From Smittia aterrima (taxonomy: Eukaryota; Arthropoda; Insecta; Diptera; Chironomidae), in NCBI GenBank assembly GCA_033063855.1, contig CP093831.1, positions 26,722,001 through 26,786,000 on the forward strand: 64,000 bases of DNA, read 5' to 3'. A program made the position numbers and the translations under genes. Below the pieces are notes generated by a model. It was not told the origin of the DNA and searched no databases. It was given only the letters and a program-made list of their open reading frames with translations. Shown piece by piece: positions 9,114 through 21,672 of the stretch; the first letter of the stretch is position 1, and each line of letters starts with the position of its first letter.

Positions 9114-12100
9114 TTTCACTTTTTTGTTAAGCAAACGTCAATAACATTTCCTACGCAAACATTTACCAAAATATGAATTTTAAGAGAAAAGTATTTTATT
9201 TTATTCAATAAAAAAATTTCCTTTGTTGAGAATTTATTTTGCATTTCTTCGCGAACCATTTACGTTCCGTTATTCGCTTGTTTTAAGATTCAAACAATTA
9301 TCTCCGTGAGTGTAGTAGAGAAGTTTCCGATTCTGCGCAATGTAAACAGAATTTTCTTCGAAGCTCAGTCGATTCACTTCGTCGAGCTAATCAGTTCGTT
9401 ATCACTTGCTCTCGGCTCATTTAAAAGTAAAGACTTATAAGCTCATGATCTCAGTGAACGTAAATATTTCTCGTACGATTGAACTTTGAAAAACAAATTG
9501 CGGTGCGAACAGTTTTTGCTTCTGAATCCGAAATAGAAGAACAAGAAAAATAAACAGAAAGAAAGAAAATTTCCCAATACATTTCTGAGTGGAAGTTTAC
9601 GATTGTATTGTGTCGCAGTGCTCACAAAAATCAGATGTTTCACTACACAACTGCAGCAGCAGAGAAATATAAATAAATAAATGTAAGTTGATCGTCGATA
9701 TCTGTCAAAGAAAAGTCTTTGTGTCCCTTCACTTCAAGAGATCGCTCAAAAATTTCGTTCATTGACCTTTTCATCTTTTTCATGAAATAAAAAACATTGA
9801 CATTGATCCCGTTTTATGATTTGATCATCATGTAAAGAGCAAGACAACGAGAAGAACGAAGTTGCAATATTTCCTCTCTTTGGAAATAAATTTATTGCTC
9901 TCGGTTCTCGTTAGACTACAAGAAAGAAATATTTTTCTATTCGTACATTGCGCACTAAGCGAGTGAAACGGAATGAGAAGAAGAAAAAAAAGTATTAAGC
10001 GTTGCGTTCGCTTCAAACTCTTTTAGTCAGCCTAAGTCTCTGGAATCGCACGTTAGTTAGTGCTCGGTCTGTTGTGTGTGATACTTAAAGTTTATTTCTT
10101 GCGATTTCAAGAAAAAGTTTAAGGAGAAAAAAATTTACAAGAAAAATAAATCAAAAAGATAAATAAAGTTTAATTCCACTTGAAGGAGTATCGCGGTCAA
10201 CAGTTGTACAAACTCCCAATTAAATAAAACATTTCTGTTTAGGAAGGAACGAGGTAACTTGAAGTGTCATTAAAACTCAAAGTCTGCTTTTGAATAATAG
10301 AATCGCGTTGTGTAATGGAAATATTGTTATCATGCTACAAGCTCGCTCTCTTTGTTCCTCACTTACTCATCAAGCTCGGAGCTGAATAATGTTTCTTAGA
10401 AGTCAAGAAAATTCCTCTGAGATCCTTCGTGTTGATTATTCAAAATGAATAATTAATTGTTGATCGAAATATATTTGAAAGTATATTCGAGTGGAACGCA
10501 AATGCGTTGTCCGTGCTTTTAAACGAAATCATTGACACGAGTTGTGAGAGTGTCGTGATGAGAATTTTAACGAAAGAAACTTCTTCCGAGAGTTCATGAG
10601 ACTCTTCACTTGAAATTGTTTACGAAAAAAAAAACAGAATTAATTTCGTCGGAATGATCCATCAGCTCGCAGATAATCGCGAATATTCATCGAACTTTGA
10701 TTACATTCTCGCACCTGAGCGCAACTTCCTCTTCAATATTTATTAAAACAACACGTCACACTCTCACGCTTGTCAACGGAAAATGTGCTTTCGACTTTAT
10801 CAATGAACTGCAAAAGATAAAAAACATTCAAAATAACTTTAATATGACGACAAGCCCGTTCTGTCGATCGAATCCAATCTAAGCTCTGATTTATGCCACG
10901 GCCAAATTTTAGCTACTGATTAAGTTCTTATCAACAGCTGGAAGAGTGAGAGACATGAGTCGTTGCTTTGTTATCAGAGTGTAATGTTCAAAGGGTAAAT
11001 CTTAACTAAAAGAATTGTCCGGATCAATTGGAATTAGAAAGACTTGGAATCTTCGACTCGGAAAGTCCACAAAAGTTTTACTTAAAGATCTCAAAGTTGC
11101 GATTGAATAGAAATCCATTTATTTGCCCACTCTTTGCTCGCCCAAACAAATCTTTTCTCCATTGCATATTCAACTCAAGGAAACGCTTGAACCATAACAA
11201 TAATAGAAAACAAGTTTTCTAACGGAGAGTTATCCGCAATCAAGTTGCAGAAAAATGTGCAGTACACGCTCTTGCGTAATCTGCTGACTCTTGGTTCACT
11301 TTTAAAGATTGTCTTGCATTGGAGAAAGTGAAATGTTCATTTGCAATTGGAGGTGAACGGTGGACTTGAAACTGTTTTCAATTTATGCTAAAAACATTGC
11401 TCAACTTCCAATTTTGAACATTTTTGCATCATCATCATCGCATGAAGCTCTTGAAAGCGAAGCATGAAGTTTCATTACATTTGACCTTGAATGATTTTTC
11501 TGTTAATTTTACGCGGGGCATAAAAATGATCAAATGATTTGTTCACGGTCCCGAGCGATTTGTTGGTATTTGAGGAGATAATTTTTAATTTCGCGTGTTT
11601 CGACACCGACCGAGAGGGAAACTTTAAAAAACTCAATAATTGAATTGGTCGTTTGAATTTAATTGAGAGTGTCTTTAAAGTCAATGAAGATTGCTCCTTA
11701 GACATTCAGGTAAAGTAAAAACCTTTGCGACCTTGTACTCGCGAAATGTCGAAAGATTTCGTTTTCTGTGGCGGATCGGATTTAACGCGCATGGCTTTCG
11801 AAGACTCTCAGGTGTAACAGTAACGTTAATTCACTCGACTTTTCAGACCATAAAAGTTTCTCAACTCAAATTCGAGTAAACAAAAGATTTTTTTTTTGCT
11901 TCCTCGGTCAAACCTTTTTTTTGCGAGGAATCGATTAATCATCTGAAGTCTGAGAATATTTGCGTTGACTTCTTTTTATTTGTGAATCAAATGAAAACTC
12001 AATCACTTCACCGATAACCTCGAGTTTGTGATTTTTTGAGAAGAAAAAAAAAGTAATAATGAACTTGCATGTAGCAATTTGCATCGACAATTTACGGATT

Positions 12101-12853
12101 CAATGATTTCTCTGCTGCTTAGTTGATTGCTTCTAAAATTAGCTTTGAAGTTAATCAGATTTTCCGGGAGTCGAACAAAAGTTTTTCGCAGAAGTTTCAT
12201 TGATTGAGGCGATTAAAGATTAATCTCGAAACAAAGTCAATTTGGATTCGCAAATATTTTTTTCGCAGAGAAAAGTGCAATAACTCAAATACACACAACT
12301 TGTGCAAATGCTTGTGTTTGTTCGAGAAACATGTGCAGTTAGAGAGAGAGACGAACGAGAGAAGAATTAAAAATCAACGATTTCGTCATCATCAGAATCA
12401 TGATTACTCGATTGAATGTCTCGCGGAAAGCGCGCTCAGCTTATGCTTCACTCGATTGCGGTTTAGAGCTTAATGCGGCGTTTTAACGGAAAAGTCATGA
12501 GAATAATCGATCAACACAACTAACTGCGACTAGGTAACCTATTCTAGGTTAAAAGGTCGCGAGCTTTCTCTCCCACTTACGATAATTGTTTACAAACATT
12601 TTTTGCGAGTTCTTACGAAAAGAATAAGAATTGACTTGATCTGTTTGACTTTAGGTTATCTGTCGATAACGCTAACTCTGATTAAAGAGAAATTAACGAA
12701 GAATAATTAAAAATTTCATGAACCGCCACTCTCGCACTAATCAAACTTCTTAATGACTTCGCGATATTCAATTGCAGCAAAATAAATCGTCCCTCAATGT
12801 TCAATTAAATTTTTATTTTTACTTCAATGTCTTGTTTTTTTTTCTTCTTTCAG
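9114..12853. other. Non-coding stretch, probably upstream and 5'-UTR intron region of the ABCD gene
   Basis: No open frame longer than about 90 codons and none protein-like on either strand. The stretch ends in a good polypyrimidine tract plus AG at 12852-12853, which reads as the acceptor of a 5'-UTR intron for the gene starting at 13055. A plausible distal first exon lies near 10020-10150 (an Inr-like TTAGTCAG followed by TTAGTTAGTGCTCGG), but I cannot prove it. Purine- and T-rich simple sequence is scattered throughout. No tRNA-like boxes noticed. Confidence 0.5.
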
Positions 12854-13054
12854 ATAGAGAAGTAATGAGAGTTGGCATTGAGTTGACAATTTAACGATGG
12901 AGACAAACGAGCAGCAAAAAATTGCGATGGGTTGATTACCGAAAAATATTTAAACAAGACTTTGAATAAATTTTTTTGAAAAGAATAAATCCCAAAACGT
13001 GTGATTCACATTGCATTGAGAATTTGAGTTGAACAAGTGAATTTAGTGATCAAG

Positions 13055-16000
13055 ATGCCAGCCGTGATTTCAAAGTTTTTCTCCGACGCCGTCGACACTT
13101 ACGAGCGGAGAGGTCGCAACGTCGAAGTCATATCAAAGACGATCGTATCAACAGCTTTGCTTGCTTATGTTGTGAAGATCTCGTATCCTCACATCAGGAA
13201 GCGACTGAAGAAGCCTAAAGCGACATCCAACGGCACCTGTGTCAATAACAATAATAATATTACAAAATCAAAGCTCGGCAAAGTTCAATCGAATCGTGAC
13301 GAGAAGTTGAAGATTATTGAGAAGAAGTTGAAGCAACCAGGTTTGAACTTGGATTTTGTGCTTCAACTGAAGCAACTCGTGAAGATAATGATTCCGAAGA
13401 TGGTTTGTCGTGAGACGGGCCTGTTAAGTGTACACACGCTGTGCTTGATATCAAGAACCTTTCTGAGTATTTACGTCGCTTCAATGGAAGGAGCAATCGT
13501 AAAGTACATCGTCCGGAAAGACTTGAAGAACTTTATGTGGATGCTCGCGAAGTGGTTCGGTATCGCAATCCCTGCGACGTTCATCAACTCCATGATCCGG
13601 TATTTAGAGAACAAACTGGCATTGGCTTTTAGGTGAGAAAAAACAAAATCTTTTTTCATTTACTCGGCACTTTATAAATGAAGAGATGACCAAAAAAATT
13701 GAAAGTGAGATTTTCATCAACGGAAGACGAAAGGTTAATACTCGTCGACGAAGTGGGATGAAGTTAAACAAAGTCAGTTCTTTAAAATTCAATTTCATTT
13801 GTTTCGAAAGCTTATTTTTGCCTTCGCAATGCTTCGAACTTATTTTTTCGCCATCAAAAAAGTATTTCTCGAAACATAGAAAAATAGAAAAAAATAAATC
13901 TTTTCCTCGCTTTGCAATCGAAGTCAGGGCCATGACTATCGGTTTTGCAACACTAGGTATAGGTCTTTGACATTTTATAGACTTTAAAGCTTGTTTTGTG
14001 CAAATGCAATTGAAGCTAAGAAACTTGTTTGAGATGCTCGTGACGCACGAAGCAACATTGGAAGACAATTTAGTCGAAGATTTTATGGAGCAGTTCCTAC
14101 GAAACTTAACTTTTTTCGCCAATGAAATGAATTATCATCGATAAGTGATAATTAGCTCGACGAATAATCATTTCCTTCTCTCAATTCCAGAACAAGACTC
14201 GTCGACCATGCTTACAAACAATATTTCACTAACCAGACGTATTACAAATGCTCGAACCTCGATGGACGAATCGAGAACGCCGATCATCTCCTAACTGAAG
14301 ACATTGCAACATTCTCGAATTGTGTAGCACATTTGTATTCGTCAATTACAAAGCCATGCTTCGACTTGATGCTAATCGGATTATCGCTTGGTCTCTCGTC
14401 ATACAAAATGAAGGCTAACGTTGTGACTGGGCCGTTGTTTGGATTCTTCGTGATCTCAACGACTGCTCACATCATGAGGATTGTTTCGCCGAAGTTCGGA
14501 ATCCTCGTGTCAGAAGAGGCGAATCGCAATGGATACTTGCGTCACATCCACTCGCGTATCATCACAAACGCTGAAGAGATTGCTTTCTATGGAGGTCACA
14601 AAGTATGTTTCGATTAATTTCATTTAAACGACGATGTTTCTACAATCTACCTTGAACTCTCTCTCACTTAAAGGTTGAACACTCACAACTAAGCGATGCA
14701 TACAATCGTCTCTGCAGTCAGATGAACACGATTTACTCGCAGAAGCTTTGGTTTGTTATGCTCGAGCAATTCTTCATGAAATATGTTTGGAGTGGAACTG
14801 GAATGATTATGGTTTCACTTCCTATTTTAACAACTGGCGACTCGAGCAAGGATGGTGACGTGAATTCCGCGAGTAAAGTCAGCGATCGAACTCAATACAT
14901 TACAGTTTCGAGAAATCTTTTGATCTCGGGAGCGGATGCTGTCGAACGATTAATGACTTCGTATAAAGAGATTGTCGCTTTAGCTGGTTACACGAGTCGC
15001 GTTGCTGGCATGTTCCAAGTCTTTGATGATGTTTCGAAAGGAATTTATCGAAAGACTTTGGTCGCTGATGAAAGTTCCACTCAGGGAATTCTTGAATTTA
15101 AAGATGGACAACCAATCGCTAAAGGTAACAAAACTTATTTTAAAATTCAACTTTTTATTTATCTCTCGAAATCTTCTAAAACAGGAAAAGTGATTTACTT
15201 CGATAGCGATGAGAACTTTTCGATAACTTTGAAGGACGTTCCAGTTGTTACACCGAATTGTGATATTGTCATACCAAAACTAAGTCTGAAAATTGATCCA
15301 GGCATGCATGTTCTCATCACAGGGCCGAACGGATGTGGTAAGATCAAAACTTCTTCTTTCTATCTTTGAAATTGATAACAAAATTGTTCTTTAGGTAAGA
15401 GCAGCTTGTTCAGAATTCTAAGTGGACTGTGGCCGATTTACGGCGGAGAACTTCATTTGCCGAAGAAATGTGAGACGAAGCCAATCATGTTCTATATCCC
15501 ACAAGTAAGTTCACACGATTTAATTGATGACAGATCATTTATTTAATCGATTTCGATCTACAGCGTCCATACATGTCAATCGGAAGCTTACGCGAACAAA
15601 TCATTTATCCCGATTCGATCGAAGACATGGAAGAGAAGAATTACAGCGAAGAGAAGCTTCGCGAGATTCTACGAATGGTCTCTCTTGAGCACATCGCCAA
15701 CCGCGATAGCTTCGATGAAGTTCGGGATTGGAAAGACACGCTAAGTGGTGGAGAGAAACAAAGAATGGCAGTTGCGAGATTATTTTACCATAAGTAAGTG
15801 ACTGTTGCGACCTTCATTGTCTCTGAGTCATTGTAATAAATGATTTGTTTTTATTTCAGGCCCCAGTATGCTTTACTCGACGAGTGCACTAGCGCAGTCT
15901 CAATTGATGTTGAAAGTTCAATTTATGAGACAGCAAAAAATATGGGAATTACACTTCTTACCATCACTCATCGTCCAACGCTTTACAAGTTCCACACTCA

Positions 16001-16073
16001 CATCTTGAAGTTTGATGGACTTGGCAATTGGGTATTCACAGACTTAGCGGCTGATGTTGAGCATTCAGCGTAA
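13055..16073 (+). CDS. Abcd1: Peroxisomal ABC half-transporter, ABCD1/2 (ALDP) type
   Basis: Seven exons: 13055-13632, 14191-14602, 14674-15124, 15185-15337, 15395-15504, 15564-15793, 15860-16073; 715 residues, all joins in frame. ABCD proteins dimerise in the peroxisomal membrane and import very-long-chain acyl-CoA for beta-oxidation. The EEA-like loop EEANRNGYLRHIHSR, the block LDGRIENADHLLTEDI, Walker A GPNGCGKSS, the ABC signature LSGGEKQRMAVARLFYH, Walker B YALLDECTSAVSIDVE and switch His in THRP are all intact. IPQRPYMSIGSLREQIIYP is typical of ALDP. The frame could extend upstream to 13037, but that codon is GTG; ATG at 13055 (AAG before it) begins the family-like MPAVISKF. Paralog identity (ABCD1 vs 2) is not separable in insects with one such gene. 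Confidence 0.93.
14004..14144 (+). other. Protein-like 46-codon frame inside ABCD intron 1
   Basis: Within the 558-bp first intron a short ATG frame reads like ordinary protein (it contains LRNLFEMLVTHE and DFMEQFLRNLTFF), ending with a stop at 14142-14144. The other introns of this gene are 55-75 bp. I do not recognise it. It could be an alternative exon, a stray gene fragment, or chance. Confidence 0.25.
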
Positions 16074-16464
16074 GCTTCCACATCAGCGAATTTTTTAAAA
16101 CGATGGGTTTCTTAATAAATCATTTTAAGCTAAAAACAATTTCCCTTCCCCCCCAAATCGCTGTGATTCGGAATGAAAATATATTTTTTTTTGGGAAGTT
16201 CAGTTAGAAAGTGCCGAAAAAAAAATGAATAGAGAATAAAGCAATGTGATTAGATCAATTCAAATTGGATTTTGTTTTTTTAAATTGGAAATTAATTTTC
16301 AGATGTTTTCTCCCACTCAAATATTTTTTAAAAACGAAAGCTCTCGAAAACTCTCAAAAGCTTTTGAGGTTGGGATGCGTTCAGTTCATCCAATGACGTG
16401 GTAGAAAATATTTAGCTTATCGCTTGGCAGGTTTACTTAAAAAGCAAAGAACATTCATTCCACG
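16074..16464. promoter_or_regulatory. ABCD 3' end and riboflavin kinase promoter, with TGCGTTCAG at 16376-16384
   Basis: The 390-bp gap holds polyadenylation-type AATAAA copies (for example near 16111 and 16236), a C-run at about 16146-16154, and then TGCGTTCAGTTC on the plus strand 80 bp before the riboflavin kinase ATG. The same motif, always pointing into the gene, is found before Ssu72, Lsg1, SH3PX1 and RpS21, so it is probably a core-promoter element with an embedded initiator (TTCAG). Confidence 0.5.
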
Positions 16465-17303
16465 ATGACTCGAGTTATCAAGATGGTTGAGGGGTTACCG
16501 CACTTTGCTTGTGGACAAGTTATCAAAGGATTTAATCGAGGATCGAAGGAGTTAGGTAAAGTTATAAAACAAAAATTTTGTGAAACCTTCAGCGAATTAA
16601 ATTTTCACTTTTTTTGTGTGTTGTAGGAATTCCAACTGGTGAGTTAAAAGCTTAATTGCTTGTCGTGATGTTTACCGAAGCGAGACTGGATTAATGGACG
16701 TGAATCACTTTTCAAGTGACCTACAAAAAATCTCACAAGAATTTGACGTTTCTGAGATTTCGATTTGTGAAAGTTTCGTCTTTGACCTTTCATTTGATTT
16801 TTGTGTTTTAGCTAACTTTGGAATGGATGTCGTGAATAATCTACCGAAGAGCTTGGAGACTGGAGTTTATTATGGCTGGGCCAGTGTCGATAATGAAGCA
16901 GTTCACAAGATGGTCATGTCAATTGGTTGGAATCCATTTTACAAGAACGAGCATAAGTCGATGGCAAGTTTCAATTAAATTACGAAATGTTTAGAAGATA
17001 AAACTAATCTTTCTCTTTTAGGAAACTCACATTCTTCACAAGTTCACCAGCGATTTTTACGGAAGTGTTCTTAAAGTTTGCATTGTCGGCTACCTCAGAC
17101 CCGAAAAGAACTTCGACAGTCTCGATGCTCTTATAAAAGCGATAAAGAAAGACATTTCCGACGCTGAGAACTTACTCGAAGATCCTGAGTGTCAAAGACT
17201 AAAAGCTGACAAGTTTTTTAGCCACAAATTAAATTCAACCACATGTGCAGATGACTCATTAAAATCGACTACGATTAAAGCAGAGACGAATGGACATTCT
17301 TGA
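16465..17303 (+). CDS. Rfk: Riboflavin kinase (flavokinase)
   Basis: Catalyses riboflavin + ATP to FMN. Four exons: 16465-16555, 16627-16638 (a 12-bp microexon), 16812-16963, 17022-17303; 178 residues. The joined protein shows FNRGSKELGIPTANF (nucleotide-binding PTAN motif), GVYYGWASV, MVMSIGWNPFYKNE, SMETHILHKF and GYLRPEKNFDSLDALIKAI, with no gap against the family. The microexon supplies G-I-P-T, and its inclusion is required to make PTAN. The third intron begins GC (ATG then GCAAGT, donor 16964-16965) rather than GT; only this join gives KSMETHIL, whereas the nearby GT shifts the frame. A 50-residue hydrophilic tail makes it longer than the roughly 155-residue animal homologs. Convergent with Taf7. 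Confidence 0.93.
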
Positions 17304-17496
17304 ATGAGGTTTTACCTGCTGTGTGATGTGCTAACTTTGCACGTCGTGCGTATTTATTTTTTTAAAACAAATGTTATGAGATTGTGCTGTTTCTTAATTC
17401 AAATAAATGTGGGTCATCGTTCTTCTTATCTTTGACCTTTGGATTTAAACGCTACGTCAGGTTTTGGATGAGAATAAAAATTTATTTCAAAGGTTT

Positions 17497-18697
17497 TCAT
17501 TGAATCTGTGATTGAGTTATTAAATCGTCGAGCTCCATCTCCTTCATGACAATGTTTCCCATTAGATTGTCGAGATCTTCTTGAAGTCGCTCCTTCAATC
17601 TGTTGTTGTCGATCGTTTGAATTTCTTGTTCGATCTTTGTTTGTTGAGTTCGCAAGTCGTTGAGCTCACGATGCTTTTCGCTGATCTTCATGCTGTAGTT
17701 GAGTTCTTTTGATTCCATGAAATCGTTGGACTCTTCATCGAGTTGCTGCGATGTGCTGGGTCCAGCTTCGTCGAACATGTTTGACTTGAACTCTGTCATC
17801 ATTCGACTACCAGATGCTGTCATATTCTGAAGCATCGAGTTGGAGTCACTGAATCGACTTCGAGAGTCTTCGGAAAGTCGAGTGTCTTCAAGATCCTGAA
17901 CAGTCACGTTGACGTCTTCTTCTTCAGAATCAGAAACTTCTTCACCGAAAATGTGTTGTTCATCAACGGGAACTCTTGCCTTTGCTTTACTTGCTTTTCC
18001 TTTACTCGTCGATGCAGCTCCTTTCTTTCCTTTCGGTGTGTCAGCTCCAGCGTCTCGCTCTGGCTCTGGAATATCTTCAGTCTCGACAATTTCCCATTTA
18101 ACGTTCACAGCTTCGTTGTCAACTCTCAGTAATCGTTTTACCTCCTTCTCGATCTCAGGTAATTCAACGTTCTTCTTCTTCAGGGTTTTCCGGAATCGAC
18201 GTTTCCTTACGTTCTTCAAACTTGGAGTGACTCCGTGCGGATACAAATATTTCTTATCAACCTTGTTTGGATCTTTCTTCTTGTTTTTAATAGGCGACTC
18301 GTCATCAGTGATTGGATCAGGTTCTTCTTTACATATTAACTAAAATATTAAAACTATTTCGTTAGAAGAAAGCAAATGAATTAAACAATTTGTGACTCAC
18401 CATCTGACAAACGTCGGCAGTTTTGTAAAATGATTTCTTATCAATCGTCTTCATGGATTCGATAACTGTTGGCAAGTCTACAACCTTCGCGTACAAATAT
18501 CGATCATCTAGTCGAAGCATTCCTTTTCTTAAATCGTTTTCCAGAGAAATCGAAAGTCTTTCTTTTAGATTCGGAGCTCCACTTTGTAAAGCTTCTCTCA
18601 AAGCCATTGCTGGCTCCTCCGGCAACCGCAGAATAAACTGAGTCTCAAGATCAACTCCATCTTCTCTTCGTTCACCTTTCATCGGCTTTTCCGGCAT
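17497..18697 (-). CDS. Taf7: TFIID subunit TAF7
   Basis: Two exons on the minus strand, 18697-18401 and 18339-17497, 379 residues. TAF7 is the TFIID subunit that contacts TAF1 and restrains its acetyltransferase activity before initiation. The N-terminal TAFII55 domain is clear: LETQFILRLPEEPAMALRE, then KVVDLPTVIESMKTID and the intron-spanning YKTADVCQM / LICKEEPDP. KKYLYPHGVTPSLKNVRKRRFRK follows. The rest is acidic and Ser-rich, ending in a coiled-coil-like segment near the C-terminus (NDLRTQQTKIEQEIQ), as in the family. Its start codon lies 164 bp from that of Ssu72, so the two genes share a divergent promoter; its 3' end faces riboflavin kinase across 193 bp. Confidence 0.93.
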
Positions 18698-18750
18698 TTT
18701 ATTTAATTTTTTAGTTTCACTTTTTTGTTGTTTACAAAAATCGAGGGAGC

Positions 18751-18758
18751 GCGTTCAG
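18751..18758 (+). promoter_or_regulatory. GCGTTCAG element in the Taf7/Ssu72 divergent promoter
   Basis: GCGTTCAGA sits 110 bp upstream of the Ssu72 start and points toward Ssu72. It is the same element seen in the same relative orientation upstream of four other housekeeping genes in this window. Confidence 0.5.
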
Positions 18759-18861
18759 AAAAACTTCAACGAAACTAAACGAGTCCGTCACAAAAAAGAA
18801 AGAAAATATAAAGCGACGAGAAGATCTTTTTAAATTCATAAACAGCGAGATCTTCACAACG

Positions 18862-19572
18862 ATGACATCGAATTTCTGCAGTAACTTGTCGGTTGCAGTG
18901 ATCTGTTCATCGAACATGAACCGAAGCATGGAAGCTCATCATTTCCTAGCGAAAAAGAAATTTAAAGTGAGTCTCAAATTTCTTTCCCGAAAGAACTTTT
19001 ATTTATTTAATTTCTTTCTTATTTAGGTTCGATCATTCGGAAGCGGCGATAAAGTTAAACTTCCCGGCACTGCATTTGACAAACCGAACGTTTATGAGTT
19101 CAATACGCCTTATCAAGATATTTACACCGACTTAAGTTCGAAGGACAAAAACTAGTGAGTTCAATTCTTTTCTAATCTCACGATAACAAACTAATGATTC
19201 TTTCTTTTTAGCTACACTCAGAATGGGCTTTTGCATATGCTTGATCGAAACAGGAGAATCAAACAAGCGCCTGAACGATTCCAAGCTTGCACTGAGCAGT
19301 TCGATGTCATCATAACATGCGAAGAGCGAGTCTACGACCAAGTCACCGAGTTCCTGGAGAACAGAGAGAGCACAAGCAACGTGCCAGTGCATGTAATCAA
19401 CGTTGAAATCACCGATAACCATGATGAAGCCGTCGCAGGTGCATTCCTCATTAGCGATCTAGTCTCAATGCTCGCGAAGACTTCTGATTTGGATAATGAA
19501 ATCGATGAAGTTTGCTACAACTTTGAATCGGAGAACAACAAAAGCATTCTTCATTGCGTCATGTTTTATTAA
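18862..19572 (+). CDS. Ssu72: RNA polymerase II CTD phosphatase SSU72
   Basis: Three exons, 18862-18966, 19027-19154, 19212-19572, 197 residues, the usual length. SSU72 is a low-molecular-weight-phosphatase-fold enzyme that removes phosphate from Ser5/Ser7 of the polymerase II CTD, acting with symplekin in 3'-end formation. The catalytic loop C-S-S-N-M-N-R-S (C-x5-R) is at residues 15-22, followed by VRSFGSGDKVKLPG, YTQNGLLHMLDRNRRIK, TCEERVYDQV and DNHDEAVAGAFLISDL, all intact. Convergent with Lsg1; only 67 bp lies between the stop codons. Confidence 0.95.
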
Positions 19573-19639
19573 CTTTTTTAATTAAGAAACAAATTGCAAG
19601 AAATAAAATTGATAATTGTAATTCAATATTTTGTTTAAT

Positions 19640-21582
19640 TCAATGTTGATCGAGGTGAACGTATTTCTTCCTCAACTTTTCACGTTTCTCTCGCTTCTGG
19701 CCTTTCCATGGCTTATCGACTGAGTTCAGTGTGCTTGTTGATCCGACCAATTGTGCTTTGTAGTTGCCCAAGTTTCTTCCCTGAACGTGAGCTGAACTGT
19801 TCTTCGTGTTGAAGAAAGCGGCGTCGATATCTTTACTCGACTTTCCTGTTGTGAGCTTCATCGATCGTTGCTGACGAGGAGGAAGACTTTCCAGTGGAAT
19901 TTCATCTGTGAGACGTTCTGGAAATTGTTGGAAATCTGGTTGCTTGACTGTAGGAGGAGCGCAGCAATAAAGAAGCTTTCCATTGACATAATCCTTAAGA
20001 ATCTTTCTAGCAGCTCTCGATTGATCTGGTTGACCGTTTGCTGTCATGAAACCTCGATTGTAACCATAAGCAAGCAGCAATTCCTCGGCGAATGGTGGAC
20101 GTTTAGGATCTTCTCCTTCGAGTGGCTTTGTGATTAGAATTCCGTAAGTCTCTTCAAGAACGTGTCGCGGAATCATCGTGCAAAGTGTGTTGACTGGCGG
20201 AGTGTAGTCGCGCATCTGATCGATTGGGAGGATTCCATTGAGAATCATGTCAGCTTTTGTGACGCAAAACGATGGAAGAACGAGTCCACAACAATCGCAC
20301 AAGATTAAGTCACGTTCAAGGAAAAGCGTTTGGAAATGCTTCGTCTTTCCTGGCGTTGATGAAACGCTGACCTTTTTCTCTTGAAGCAAAGCGTTGATTG
20401 TGCTGCTTTTACCAACATTTGGATAGCCCATTAATCCAATTATCACAGATTCTTTGCCAGCGGCTGACGGATGTGAACGAACGATGGTTTTGAAGAACTC
20501 GATGAGTTCTAATCTTGAAAGAATCCTCGGATCGTTTTTCTCAGGCGCAGTTGGAACTTGTGATGATGATTGAGCTGGTGTGGATGATGCTGCTTCTTCC
20601 GTGGTTGTTGTAATTTCATCGAGAACATTCTCAATTTTATCAAGTCCCGAAGCGATCTCTTCAACTTTTTCTTTCAAATCTTCAAGGGAAATATCTTTAG
20701 CTGGGATCGACTCATCCTCATCCTCACTTTCTTCTTCGCTATCTGAATTATCCTCTTGCTCGTCTTCAGATGAAGATTCACTTTCGTTGTCGTCTTCTGG
20801 TTCGACTGCCGAGAAGAAAGCAACGCGAATGTTTTGTTGATCAAAGTATTCAGCCCATGCCAATCTTTGATCGTCATTTAAGAAATCTGCTTTGTTGAGT
20901 AAGAGAAGATTTTGCTTGTTCGGATCAACTTCGTTCACATATTTCTCCAAATCTTCAGAACGGAACAGCAGAGGATTACGAGCATCAACGATTTGAACTA
21001 CCACATCTGATTTCTCAATCACTCTCCACAATTGTCTCCAGAATTCAATGTTCTTCTCGTAAGGAGTCATGAGAAATTCTTCCTTCTCTTGCAAGAGCGC
21101 CAAGTCACGACGCCATTCAAGGAACGAACGATTCTCGCTCATGTGAAGCTCTTCAGGTGTCGTATCCTTATTCCACTTCGGTCGGCGAGGAATCTTAAGT
21201 AAGTCCTTGTGGTCAGTAATTCGCTTTTCCATTGTTTTCCTTTCGTTGTCCGTGAGAAGTCCAACATTAGATTTTGGATTGACGAACTGGATGTTTAATT
21301 TCTCAGCGACAAACTCAGTGCCAGCAAGTTCAGCAGTTCGGAGAAATGCTTGAAAAGAATCTTCTTCGGTTACAGATGCGAGATTTAATCGAGCCCAATC
21401 GTATCCATCTTTCAGATCAGCGACGTGAATCTAAAAATTGTGAAATTATATTTCAGAAAATTGAAATGACAAAAAATATTTATGCTTACCATGTTCTCTT
21501 CGACTTTCTTTTTGTTTGTGTTGCTGAATCTGTTCTTGATGAGGGAACGACCCAGTTGATTTGCCTTTTTCTTTCCTACCAT
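19640..21582 (-). CDS. Ns3: Large-subunit GTPase 1 (LSG1; Drosophila Ns3)
   Basis: Two exons on the minus strand, 21582-21490 and 21430-19640, 627 residues. This cytoplasmic circularly permuted GTPase releases the export adaptor NMD3 from pre-60S ribosomal subunits. The permuted order is visible: G4 LLLNKADFL comes before G1 GYPNVGKSSTIN, then G2/G3 STPGKTKHFQT and DLILCDCCGLVLP. The N-terminal exon is basic (MVGKKKANQLGRSLIKNRF), followed by IHVADLKDGYDWARLNL and FLEWRRDLALLQE typical of the family. A long acidic Glu/Ser insertion separates G4 and G1, and the C-terminus is basic. No defects seen. Confidence 0.95.
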
Positions 21583-21662
21583 GTTTAATTTGATTTATTT
21601 TATTTCTCACTGATTTCACATGCGTTTTGTTTGAAGAATTTGATTAGTTTTGAATATTTTTG

Positions 21663-21672
21663 CTGAACGCAC
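21663..21672 (-). promoter_or_regulatory. GTGCGTTCAG element upstream of Lsg1
   Basis: On the minus strand the sequence reads GTGCGTTCAG, about 80 bp before the Lsg1 start codon and pointing into the gene. Fits the shared housekeeping promoter element proposed here. Confidence 0.5.

Noticed and set aside
9114..12853. Short frames in the long gap as genes
   Set aside because: Composition is simple-sequence-like, with no splice-consistent or domain-bearing frame.
13037..13054. Upstream extension of the ABCD frame
   Set aside because: The codon at 13037 is GTG. The first ATG, at 13055, has a better context and starts a family-like N-terminus.
13604..14122. 172-codon minus-strand frame across ABCD exon 1 and intron 1
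   Set aside because: Low-complexity Ser/Lys/Phe composition, overlaps a certain exon antisense, no splice or domain support. Treated as a shadow.
19868..20840. Plus-strand frames opposite Lsg1, including an 86-codon Ser-rich one
   Set aside because: Ser runs are the antisense of the Glu/Asp-rich insertion of Lsg1.
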